DNA of 41,781 bases, from assembly GCF_012033735.1 (NCBI RefSeq), contig NZ_JAAVJD010000019.1:1-41781 (forward strand), in the 5' to 3' direction. Positions 16,092 through 23,362 of the stretch are shown here, in pieces. The first letter of the stretch is position 1, and every line of letters starts with the position of its first letter. Under the pieces are notes generated by a model. That model was not told where the DNA came from, ran no database searches, and saw only the letters and a program-made list of their open reading frames with translations. A program made the translations under genes and the position numbers. The DNA is from Streptomyces lonarensis. Lineage in GTDB: Bacteria; Actinomycetota; Actinomycetes; Streptomycetales; Streptomycetaceae.

Positions 16092-16700
16092 GTGCTGGTC
16101 AGGTGGATGAGGTGCTCGGTGGTGGACCGGGACCGGTTCGAGCGCGGTCAGCGCAAGTGGGCCGGGCTGCCCGGTGAGCCCGGATTCCGCAGCCAGGGGG
16201 GCGGTTGGGGCCGTGGCGCCCCGGACACCGCGCACCTCTTCGGGTTCTGGGAGAGTCGCGCGCTCTACGACTCGTTCATGGCGCGCTCGCACGACCGCCT
16301 GGCGGCCTCGCAGGGCGGAAGCTTCCGGGACGCCGAGGTCCGGCTCTTCGAGTACCGCTTCGACGTGAAGCTGGGCTTCGAGCCCCGGTTCGACGACACC
16401 GACGTACTGCGGGTCGCGCACTGCCTCGTGCGTGAGGACCGCGGCGAGCACTTCGCCCACATGCAGGCCAAGGTCTGGAACCCCGCGATGGCCGGCTCGC
16501 CCGGCATGCTCCGCGGTGTGTTCGCCGCCGCGGAACGCGTCCGGGAGTTCCTCGTCCTCTCCATGTGGGACAGCGCGGCCGAACGGGCCAAGTACCGGCG
16601 GGACCGCATCGAACGGCTGGCGCTGCGCGCCCAGATCGGCGCCGACATCGAGGGCATCGCGGGTGACGTCATCGACGTCGAGCCGCGCTGGACCGTCTGA
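16092..16700 (+). CDS. YdbC-like protein of unknown function (DUF4937 type)
   Basis: The 202-residue protein resembles the YdbC/DUF4937 family, whose function I do not know. It seems to hold two ferredoxin-like alpha/beta barrel repeats: one around LVRWMRCSVVDRDRFERGQ (2-20) with LFGFWES, and one around LRVAHCLVREDRGEHFAHMQ with FLVLSMWDS, as in small monooxygenase/EthD-like folds. There is no signal peptide or membrane segment. The GTG start is fixed by a -10 element 6 nt upstream and the absence of an alternative. Its neighbours (nrdJ, rnhB) suggest no specific role. Confidence 0.7.
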   Translation: MLVRWMRCSVVDRDRFERGQRKWAGLPGEPGFRSQGGGWGRGAPDTAHLFGFWESRALYDSFMARSHDRLAASQGGSFRDAEVRLFEYRFDVKLGFEPRFDDTDVLRVAHCLVREDRGEHFAHMQAKVWNPAMAGSPGMLRGVFAAAERVREFLVLSMWDSAAERAKYRRDRIERLALRAQIGADIEGIAGDVIDVEPRWTV

Positions 16701-16776
16701 CGCCACCGGGGCGCCGCGTGCGCGGGCGGCGGTGACGTCACGGGCCGCCCGGCTGGGAGCGGCCCGGGCCCGCGCG

Positions 16777-16782
16777 TAGGGT
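16777..16782 (+). promoter_or_regulatory. -10 element of rnhB, leaderless promoter
   Basis: TAGGGT is separated by 9 nt from the ATG at 16792, the same hexamer and spacing as before the dinG-type gene. No ribosome binding site is visible. Confidence 0.5.
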
Positions 16783-16791
16783 GGGGACGCC

Positions 16792-17502
16792 ATGCCATAC
16801 GAACCGCCCACGCACACGGTCGAACGATCCCTGCGCGCCACCACCGGCGCCCGCACGGTCGCGGGGGTGGACGAGGTCGGCCGCGGTGCCTGGGCCGGCC
16901 CGGTCACCGTCTGCGCCGCCGTCACCGGCCTGCGCCGCGCCCCCGAGGGGCTGACCGACTCCAAGCTGCTCACCGTCAACCGGCGCACCGCCCTCGCGGC
17001 GGAACTGGCCGACTGGGTGACCGCGTTCGGGCTCGGCCACGCCTCGCCGCAGGAGATCGACACCCTCGGGATGACGGCCGCACTCCGCCTCGCGGCGGTT
17101 CGCGCCCTGGAGGCGCTGCCGCAGCGTCCCGACGCCGTGATCCTCGACGGCAAGCACGACTACCTCGGCCGGCCCTGGCAGGTGCGGACGGTGATCAAGG
17201 GGGACCAGTCGTGCGTGGCGGTGGCGGCGGCGTCGGTGATCGCCAAGGTCCACCGCGACGCGCACCTCGCCGAGCTGGGCGCCCACCACCCGGAGTTCGG
17301 CTTCGAGGGCAACGCCGGGTACCCGGCGCCCGTCCACCGGCAGGCGCTGGAGGAGCACGGTCCGACCGAGCACCACCGCATGAGCTGGGCGTATCTCGAC
17401 GCGCTGCCGCGCTGGCGCCACCTCCGCCTGCCGGCGCCGCGCGGCGCCGGGCGCACGCCGGAGCCGGCAGACGACGACGGCGGGCAGCTCGGCTTCTTCT
17501 GA
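16792..17502 (+). CDS. rnhB: Ribonuclease HII
   Basis: RNase HII cuts the RNA strand of RNA-DNA hybrids and removes misincorporated ribonucleotides. The 236-residue protein has the catalytic residues Asp27 and Glu28 in [15 protein letters not shown], Asp119 in ILDGKHDY and Asp156 in SVIAKVHRD. The C-terminal tail ends in GQLGFF, which resembles a beta-clamp-binding peptide (QLxLF type), consistent with recruitment to replication sites. The ATG at 16792 is set by the leaderless -10. It converges on recQ. Confidence 0.95.
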   Translation: MPYEPPTHTVERSLRATTGARTVAGVDEVGRGAWAGPVTVCAAVTGLRRAPEGLTDSKLLTVNRRTALAAELADWVTAFGLGHASPQEIDTLGMTAALRLAAVRALEALPQRPDAVILDGKHDYLGRPWQVRTVIKGDQSCVAVAAASVIAKVHRDAHLAELGAHHPEFGFEGNAGYPAPVHRQALEEHGPTEHHRMSWAYLDALPRWRHLRLPAPRGAGRTPEPADDDGGQLGFF

Positions 17503-17531
17503 CCGCGCTTCGCCTGCGGCAGCGCTTCCCG

Positions 17532-17552
17532 CCGGCGGCGCCGCCCCGCCGG
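17532..17552. terminator. Hairpin between rnhB and recQ
   Basis: A 7-bp stem (17532-17538 with 17546-17552) with a 7-nt loop lies in the 80-bp gap between the convergent genes. Confidence 0.4.
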
Positions 17553-17582
17553 GCGAGGCGTACGACCGCCCGACGGTCCCGG

Positions 17583-19766
17583 TCAGTTCTGGGCGGCCAG
17601 CACCAGCGGCATGACCGCCGTCGCGCCCGCCCGCAGCAGAATGCGTCCCGCGACGGCGAGGGTCCAGCCGGTGTCGGTGAAGTCGTCCACCAGCAGCACC
17701 GGCCCGGCCGCCTCCGCCAGCGCCTTGGTGAGGCCGGGGCCCGCGGTCAGGGAGTCGTGCAGGCCGCGCAGCCGCTGCGCGCTGTTGCTCCGCGGACCGG
17801 GCCGCTGCGCGGCCTCCACCGTCCCGAGCAGCGGCAGCCGTCCGACCTCGGCGATGCGAGCACCGAGCGACCCCACCAACCGCGGCCGGGTGTGCGAGGC
17901 GACGGTGACGACGCCGACCGGTCGGGCCACCGATCCCTCTCCCGACGCCCAGCCGCCGGGCCCCCGCGCCCAGTCGGTGAGTACGGTCACCACCGCGCGG
18001 GCCACGTCGTCGGGCACCTCCTGGTCCGGCGCGTGCGGCGCCAGCAACGGCCGCAGCCGGTTGCCCCAGCCGATGTCGGAGAGTCGCCCGAGGGCGCGGC
18101 CGGGAGCGGTCTGCTCACCGGGTGGGATCTTGCCCTTGAGTTCGAGACCGACCGCGCCCAGTCCCGTCGGCCACATCTTGCGGGGCTCGACGGTGACCCC
18201 GGGACGTCCGAGGTCCTGGCGGGCGGCGTCGAGCGCCTGGTCGGAGACGTCGGCGGAGAAGCCGTGCCCGCTGCACCGGTCGCACCGACCGCACGGGCCG
18301 GCACCGGTGTCGTCCAACTGGCGCCTGAGGAACTCCATGCGGCAGCCGGCACCGGCGGCGTAGTCGCGCATGGCCTGCTGCTCGGCCTTGCGTTGCCGGG
18401 CCACCCAGTCGTAGCGCTCCTGGTCGTAGTGCCACGGCTCGCCGGTCGACTCCCACCCGCCGCGGACGCGACGGACGGCGCCGTCGACGTCCAGCACCTT
18501 GAGCATCATCTCCAGGCGGTTCCGGCGCAGCTCCACCAGCGGCTCCAGCGCGGGCAGCGACAGTGGCCGGTCCGCATCCGCGAGCACGCCCAGCGTCCGG
18601 CGCACCTGCTCCTCCGACGGGAAGGCGAGGGAGGCGAAGTAGCTCCAGATCGCCTCGTCCTCGCGGCCCGGCAGCAGCAGGACCTCCGCGTGCTGCACAC
18701 CACGCCCCGCGCGGCCGATCTGCTGGTAGTAGGCGATGGGGGAGGAGGGCGAGCCGAGGTGGACGACGAACCCCAGGTCCGGTTTGTCGAACCCCATACC
18801 GAGCGCCGAGGTGGCGACCAGGGCCTTGACGCGGTTGGCCAGCAGGTCGGCCTCCGCCGACTCGCGGTCGGCGTTCTCGGTGCGCCCGGTGTACGAGAGG
18901 ACGGCGTGGCCGCGCTCGCGCAGGTAGGAGGTGACCTCCTCGGCTGCGGCGACGGTCAGCGCGTAGACGATGCCGGACCCCGGCAGGTCGGCGAGGTGGT
19001 TGTCCAGCCAGGCGAGGCGGTGCGCGGCGTCGGGGAGGTCGAGCACCGAGAGGCGCAGGCTCTCCCGGTCCAGGGTGCCCCGCAGCACCAGCGCGCTGCC
19101 GGACTCGTGGGTTCCCAGCTGCTCGGCGATGTCGGCGGTCACCCGTGCGTTGGCGGTGGCGGTGGTCGCGAGCACCGGCACCCCGGCGGGCAGCTCGCGC
19201 AGCATCGTGCGCAGCCGCCGGTAGTCGGGTCGGAAGTCGTGGCCCCAGTCGGAGATGCAGTGCGCCTCGTCCACGACGAGGAGGCCGGTGGCAGCGGTCA
19301 GGCTGGGCAGGACGTTGTCCCGGAAGTCGGGGTTGTTGAGTCGTTCCGGGCTGACCAGCAGGACGTCGACGAGGCCCTCGGCGACCTCCTGCTGGACGGC
19401 TCCCCATTCCTCGGGGTTGGCCGAGTTGATCGTGCGCGCGGTGATCCCGGCCTGTCGGGCGGCGGCGATCTGGTTGCGCATGAGCGCCAGCAGCGGCGAC
19501 ACGATCACGGTGGGGCCACCGCCCCGCGCCCGGAGGAGGGAGGTGGCCACGAAGTAGACGGCGGACTTCCCCCAGCCGGTGCGCTGGACGACCAGAGCTC
19601 GCCGGCGGTCGGCGACGAGCGCCTCGACGGCCCGCCACTGGTCCTCCCGCAGGGTGGCGCCGGGCGCGCCCACCAGGCGGGCGAGTACGGCGTCGGCTGC
19701 CTGGCGCAGCTCTCCGGGGTGCGGGGTGGCGGCGGGGTCCGGCTCTGGAACGTCCATGGCACCCAT
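17583..19766 (-). CDS. RecQ-family helicase with C-terminal phosphoribosyltransferase-like domain
   Basis: A 3'-5' DNA helicase of the RecQ family, about 727 residues. Walker A is QRTGWGKSAVY, Walker B is VVDEAHCISDWGHDFRPDY, and motif VI is YYQQIGRAGRG. A RecQ-type zinc cluster CRMEF...CGRCDRC follows at about 474-497. Unlike standard RecQ there is no HRDC domain. The last 130 residues contain VLLVDDFTDTGWT (about 690-702), the PRPP-binding loop pattern of phosphoribosyltransferases, preceded by an NSAQRLRGL segment like ComF. Two ATGs (19766, 19757) are possible; neither has a ribosome binding site, so the start is uncertain by three residues. Two DnaA boxes lie directly upstream. The role of the C-terminal domain is not known to me. 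Confidence 0.85.
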   Translation of the reverse strand: MGAMDVPEPDPAATPHPGELRQAADAVLARLVGAPGATLREDQWRAVEALVADRRRALVVQRTGWGKSAVYFVATSLLRARGGGPTVIVSPLLALMRNQIAAARQAGITARTINSANPEEWGAVQQEVAEGLVDVLLVSPERLNNPDFRDNVLPSLTAATGLLVVDEAHCISDWGHDFRPDYRRLRTMLRELPAGVPVLATTATANARVTADIAEQLGTHESGSALVLRGTLDRESLRLSVLDLPDAAHRLAWLDNHLADLPGSGIVYALTVAAAEEVTSYLRERGHAVLSYTGRTENADRESAEADLLANRVKALVATSALGMGFDKPDLGFVVHLGSPSSPIAYYQQIGRAGRGVQHAEVLLLPGREDEAIWSYFASLAFPSEEQVRRTLGVLADADRPLSLPALEPLVELRRNRLEMMLKVLDVDGAVRRVRGGWESTGEPWHYDQERYDWVARQRKAEQQAMRDYAAGAGCRMEFLRRQLDDTGAGPCGRCDRCSGHGFSADVSDQALDAARQDLGRPGVTVEPRKMWPTGLGAVGLELKGKIPPGEQTAPGRALGRLSDIGWGNRLRPLLAPHAPDQEVPDDVARAVVTVLTDWARGPGGWASGEGSVARPVGVVTVASHTRPRLVGSLGARIAEVGRLPLLGTVEAAQRPGPRSNSAQRLRGLHDSLTAGPGLTKALAEAAGPVLLVDDFTDTGWTLAVAGRILLRAGATAVMPLVLAAQN

Positions 19767-19802
19767 GCAAGCGGATCGGCACGGGGGAACGCCAACCGCC
19801 CC

Positions 19803-19860
19803 TGTGGACAACCGGGCGTTTCGTCGGATCGGTATGACCATATACGCCGGCTGTGGACAA
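19803..19860. promoter_or_regulatory. Two perfect DnaA boxes
   Basis: TGTGGACAA occurs at 19803-19811 and 19852-19860; on the minus strand both read TTGTCCACA, the optimal DnaA box. They have the same orientation and are 49 bp apart, in the 133-bp gap between the divergent recQ and DUF4192 genes. They could regulate either gene or titrate DnaA. Confidence 0.7.
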
Positions 19861-19899
19861 CTTTCCGCACCCGCCGCCGACAACGGGCACGGTGACGAC

Positions 19900-21129
19900 A
19901 TGCATCGCAACGAGGCCACCGAGCCCAGCACCGTCGAGACCGCATCCGCCGACCCCGCTCTCACCCCCGGCCGCCCCGGCGACCTGCCCCCGCACCGGGC
20001 CGAGGCCACGGCCGCCGGCGACGACACCCGGGTGACCCTGCGCGGCCCCGGGGAGCTCGCCGACGCCCTGCCCTACCTGCTCGGCTACCACCCGGACGAC
20101 TCGATCGTGCTCGTCGCGCTCCACGGACCCCGCCATCGCGTCGGAGGCCGCGTCCGCACCGCCCTGCCGGCCTCCCCGGACTCCTGGGACGACACCGTCC
20201 GCGAGATGGTGGCCTGCCTCTCGGAGGGCAGCGCCGCCCGCACCGGTCAGCCCACCGCCATGGTGCTCTACCTCTGCCAGGACCCCCGGGCCGATGAGAC
20301 CCCGGGCCAGGTCATGGAACGGCTGCGTCCGCTGGCACAGCTCGTCCGCACCACCTGCGGCGCCCGCGACGTACCCGTCCTGGAGGCCCTGTGCGTCAGC
20401 GGCGGCCGCTACTTCTCCTACTGCTGCCCGCAGGGCGCCTGCTGTCCGCCTGACGGCTTCCCGCTCCGGGAAGGGGAAACTCCGACAATCGCCGCGGCCG
20501 CGGCCTACGCGGGGGTACGGGTCCAGGGCTCCCTGAAGGAGCTCGAGCGACGGGTCGGGCCGCTGGGCGAGCCGATCGCCGGCAGGCAGCTCCACGCCTT
20601 CGACGTCACGGCCCGGACGCTGGTCCCGCGCATGCTCGGACGCGGTGGCGCCGCGGAGGCGGTCCGGTCCGAGACCCTGGCCGTCGCCGAGCGGGTCCTG
20701 ACCCGTTACCGCCGCGGTGGTCTCGGGGGCACGGACCAGCCGGCCGCGGACGCCCGTGACGACTCGCTGCTCACCTCGCACGAGGCGGCGGCACTGGTCC
20801 TCGGGCTGCAGGACCGCGTGACCCGCGACCGCGCCGCCCGATGGATGGAGGGCGAGCGGGGCCGGGAGGCGGCCAGGCTGTGGCGTGCCCTCGCCCGGCG
20901 GTGCGTGGGCGCGTTCGAGGGGCACGCACCGGCTCCGCTGACGCTGGCCGGGTGGACGGCCTGGTCGCTGGGGGAGGACGCCGCCGCCCGCGTCGCGATC
21001 GGCCGCGCGCTCGAACTGGACCCCGACTACACCTTCGCGCGACTCCTGCACCACGCGGTCAACGACGGCATGGACCCCGAGCCGCTGCGGCGCTGCATGC
21101 GGGAGGGAGGAACGCCCGCGACGCCCTGA
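19900..21129 (+). CDS. DUF4192 domain-containing protein
   Basis: A 409-residue cytoplasmic protein of the actinobacterial DUF4192 family, function unknown. The diagnostic segment GPGELADALPYLLGYHPDDSI (about 49-69) opens the domain, and a Cys-rich turn FSYCCPQGACCPPDG follows near 175-190. The C-terminal part resembles a short helical repeat (LAGWTAWSLGEDAAARVAI, ALELDPDYTFARLL), as in DUF4192 proteins where the end looks like a TPR. The ATG at 19900 has no good ribosome binding site; an in-frame ATG at 19831 would add 23 residues and overlap the second DnaA box. Its divergence from recQ, with shared DnaA boxes, is the only hint at a role. Confidence 0.8.
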   Translation: MHRNEATEPSTVETASADPALTPGRPGDLPPHRAEATAAGDDTRVTLRGPGELADALPYLLGYHPDDSIVLVALHGPRHRVGGRVRTALPASPDSWDDTVREMVACLSEGSAARTGQPTAMVLYLCQDPRADETPGQVMERLRPLAQLVRTTCGARDVPVLEALCVSGGRYFSYCCPQGACCPPDGFPLREGETPTIAAAAAYAGVRVQGSLKELERRVGPLGEPIAGRQLHAFDVTARTLVPRMLGRGGAAEAVRSETLAVAERVLTRYRRGGLGGTDQPAADARDDSLLTSHEAAALVLGLQDRVTRDRAARWMEGERGREAARLWRALARRCVGAFEGHAPAPLTLAGWTAWSLGEDAAARVAIGRALELDPDYTFARLLHHAVNDGMDPEPLRRCMREGGTPATP

Positions 21130-21153
21130 CAGCGCCCCGCGGACAACTATGAT
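21126..21153 (+). promoter_or_regulatory. Promoter of the Nudix gene, leaderless
   Basis: CTGACA (21126-21131) and TATGAT (21148-21153) are separated by 16 nt and each match the sigma-70 consensus at 5 of 6. The -10 ends 6 nt before the ATG at 21160. The -35 overlaps the stop codon of the preceding gene. Confidence 0.7.
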
Positions 21154-21159
21154 CACCGC

Positions 21160-21915
21160 ATGCCCTACGAGCCGTCAGACTATCCGCCGTTCGCTGTCAC
21201 CGTGGATCTGGTCGTGCTCACCGTGCGGCGCCACGCGCTCTCCGCGCTGGTCGTCCGCCGGGGCGAGGAACCGTACCGCGGCTGGTGGGGGCTGCCCGGG
21301 GGCTTCGTCCTGGAGGACGAGGACCTCGGCTCGGCGGCGGCGCGTGAGCTGGCGGAGGAGACGGGCCTGCAGGCGTACGGCCCCGACAGCGGGGACGCCG
21401 GCGTCCACCTCGAGCAGCTGGCCACCTATGGCGAGCCGGGGCGCGATCCGCGGATGCGGGTCGTCAGCGTCGCGCACCTCGTCCTCGCCCCGGACCTCCC
21501 GGCCCCGGTCGCCGGGGGCGACGCCGGCGGCGCCTCGTGGATGCGGGTCGACCAACTCCTCGACGGGGCCGGGGTGGCCGCCGCCGAGCGTGACGGCCGC
21601 GAGCCGCTCGCCTTCGACCACGACCGCATCCTCGCGGACGGCGTCGAACGCGCGCGCGCCAAGCTGGAGTACAGCGCGCTGGCGGCGGCCTTCTGCGGGC
21701 CCGAGTTCACCGTGGGCGAGCTGCGGCGCGTCTACGAGGCGGTCTGGGGTGTCGTGCTCGACCCGCGGAACTTCCACCGCAAGGTGACGGGGACCCCCGG
21801 TTTCCTCGTCCCCACCGGGGGCACGACCACGCGGCAGGGCGGCCGGCCGGCGCAGCTCTTCCGAGCCGGCGCCGCCACCGTGCTGAACCCGCCGATGCTG
21901 CGCCCCGAGGTCTGA
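21160..21915 (+). CDS. Nudix hydrolase with C-terminal winged helix (NrtR-like)
   Basis: The 251-residue protein has a perfect Nudix box (G-x5-E-x7-REUxEExGU) ending in RELAEETGL, so it may hydrolyse an ADP-ribose-type nucleotide. Residues after about 165 (SALAAAFCGPEFTVGELRRVY...DPRNFHRKV) form the winged helix found in NrtR-type regulators, which repress NAD-metabolism genes and release DNA on binding ADP-ribose. Because the Nudix box is intact it could be an enzyme, a regulator or both. A strong leaderless promoter precedes it. No NAD genes lie nearby, so the target is unknown. Confidence 0.82.
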   Translation: MPYEPSDYPPFAVTVDLVVLTVRRHALSALVVRRGEEPYRGWWGLPGGFVLEDEDLGSAAARELAEETGLQAYGPDSGDAGVHLEQLATYGEPGRDPRMRVVSVAHLVLAPDLPAPVAGGDAGGASWMRVDQLLDGAGVAAAERDGREPLAFDHDRILADGVERARAKLEYSALAAAFCGPEFTVGELRRVYEAVWGVVLDPRNFHRKVTGTPGFLVPTGGTTTRQGGRPAQLFRAGAATVLNPPMLRPEV

Positions 21916-21966
21916 CCCACCCGGGTCGGGCCCCGCGGGGGTGGCCGCGAGGCTCCGCTCCGGTGA

Positions 21967-21992
21967 GCGGCGGGCGCGGGCCCGCCCGCCGC
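21967..21992 (+). terminator. Terminator after the Nudix gene
   Basis: A perfect 10-bp stem (21967-21976 with 21983-21992) with a 6-nt loop, 52 bp after the stop codon. Confidence 0.65.
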
Positions 21993-22052
21993 GCCGCCGC
22001 CCCCTCGCGGGGGCAACTACCGCGCGCCACGCAATATTTGTCCGCTTTGGGG

Positions 22053-22069
22053 TAATTAGTCGTCAATTA
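22053..22069. promoter_or_regulatory. AT-rich dyad upstream of whiH, possible operator
   Basis: TAATT and AATTA form an inverted repeat with a 7-nt spacer, inside an unusually AT-rich patch (22031-22090). GntR-family proteins bind such dyads, and WhiH is known to affect its own expression, so this is a candidate operator. A -10-like TATACG (22068-22073) overlaps it. Confidence 0.35.
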
Positions 22070-22115
22070 TACGGTCGGTGAACATCACCCTTTCGTGTGC
22101 TTTTCACCAAAGACC

Positions 22116-22143
22116 TCAAGCGAGCGGCGAGCACCGCCGACAA
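22116..22143 (+). promoter_or_regulatory. Probable sigma-WhiG promoter of whiH
   Basis: TCAA (22116-22119), a 16-nt spacer and GCCGACAA (22136-22143) match the sigma-WhiG consensus TAAA-N15/16-GCCGATAA at 10 of 12 positions. The -10 ends 7 nt before the GTG at 22151, so the transcript would have almost no leader. whiH is an established WhiG target in S. coelicolor. Confidence 0.6.
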
Positions 22144-22150
22144 AGGATGC

Positions 22151-23053
22151 GTGACTACCCTTGCGCAGACCATGATGAACGCCGCTCGCCCCTCCGTCGC
22201 CGGTTCGGGTGAGTTCGACCGCTACTCCTACGCCGAGTCCACCGGCTCCGCACGCACCACCAGCGCCCCCGCGTGGGACGGCGCCGACTCGGACATGGGG
22301 CGGATGGGGCGCCGGGCGCCGGGCAACCGGGGGCGCGGGCTGCACGGTCAGCTGGTCCAGCAGTTGGGGCAGATGATCGTCTCCGGCGACCTCGGCGCCG
22401 ACCGGCCCCTCGTTCCTGAGGAGATCGGCCAGCGTTTCGAGGTCTCCCGCACCGTGGTGCGCGAGTCGCTGCGCGTGCTGGAGGCCAAGGGGCTGGTGAG
22501 TGCGCGGCCGAACGTGGGCACCCGCGTCCGCCCCGTCGCGGACTGGAACCTGCTCGACCCCGACATCATCGAGTGGCGCGCCTTCGGCCCGCAGCGTGAG
22601 GACCAGCGACGTGAGCTGTGCGAGCTCCGCTGGACGATCGAGCCGCTCGCGGCCCGCCTCGCGGCCGGGCACAGCGACGAGGAGGTCCGGCAGCGCCTCG
22701 GCGACATGGTGGACATCATGAACCACGCCCTCGCCCAGGGGGACGGGCTGACGTTCTCCCGCGCCGACGCGGAGTTCCACACGCTGCTGCTCCAGGCCGC
22801 CGGCAACAAGATGCTCGAGCACCTCTCCGGCATCGTGGGCGCCGCGCTCCAGGTCTCCGGCGGTGGGCCCGCCGCCTGTGAGCACCCGACCGAGATCTCG
22901 GTCGGCCACCATCAGCGGATCGTCGACGCCGTGGGCGCCGCCGAGCCGGCCGCCGCCGAGGTCGCTGTGCGGCAGCTGCTGGCACCCAGCCCGGAGGTGG
23001 CTTTCACCGGGGCGGGCCAGGAGCACGTGGTGCCCGCTCCGCGTGAGCACTGA
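22151..23053 (+). CDS. whiH: Sporulation transcription factor WhiH (GntR/FadR family)
   Basis: WhiH is needed for sporulation septation in aerial hyphae. The 300-residue protein has a variable N-terminus (1-60), a GntR winged helix (about 62-128, RGLHGQLVQQLGQMIVSG to RPNVGTRVRP) and an all-helical FCD ligand domain (about 150-290). It lies directly upstream of hrdB, as in S. coelicolor (whiH then hrdB), which supports the name over a generic GntR call. The GTG at 22151 gives the MTTLAQTMM start that I recall for WhiH orthologues; AAAGGA ends only 3 nt before it. A sigma-WhiG-type promoter and an AT-rich dyad precede it. The C-terminus ends just before the G40 tract. Confidence 0.9.
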   Translation: MTTLAQTMMNAARPSVAGSGEFDRYSYAESTGSARTTSAPAWDGADSDMGRMGRRAPGNRGRGLHGQLVQQLGQMIVSGDLGADRPLVPEEIGQRFEVSRTVVRESLRVLEAKGLVSARPNVGTRVRPVADWNLLDPDIIEWRAFGPQREDQRRELCELRWTIEPLAARLAAGHSDEEVRQRLGDMVDIMNHALAQGDGLTFSRADAEFHTLLLQAAGNKMLEHLSGIVGAALQVSGGGPAACEHPTEISVGHHQRIVDAVGAAEPAAAEVAVRQLLAPSPEVAFTGAGQEHVVPAPREH

Positions 23054-23060
23054 AGCGCCG

Positions 23061-23115
<55 letters not shown>

Positions 23116-23181
23116 GCCACACCCGTCGCCCGCCCGCTACAGTCGGAAGAGCGGTGTGACTCGGGACACGCGAAATGCGGC

Positions 23182-23209
23182 GTAACACTTCGGGGAGCAG
23201 CGCGATGAC
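23182..23209 (+). promoter_or_regulatory. Candidate promoter and leader of hrdB
   Basis: GTAACA (23182-23187), containing the AAC typical of ECF-sigma -35 elements, is followed after 16 nt by GATGAC. In streptomycetes hrdB is mainly transcribed by the ECF factor ShbA, so an ECF-like promoter is expected. The exact start is uncertain. The resulting leader would be about 150 nt and holds no riboswitch I recognise; 23116-23181 shows nothing else. Confidence 0.3.
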
Positions 23210-23362
23210 TCATAGGTAGCAGCCGGGACGACCGGCGCCGGAGCCGCTCCGACGCCGCCGCCCGAGCCGCTCACCGAATCCGGTGGCCGTCCGGCCTGCC
23301 GGTCGCGGTGCCGCTCTCCCGGGCGGCGCCGAAGCCGTTCCCAAAGTTCCGAGAGGTTGTTC

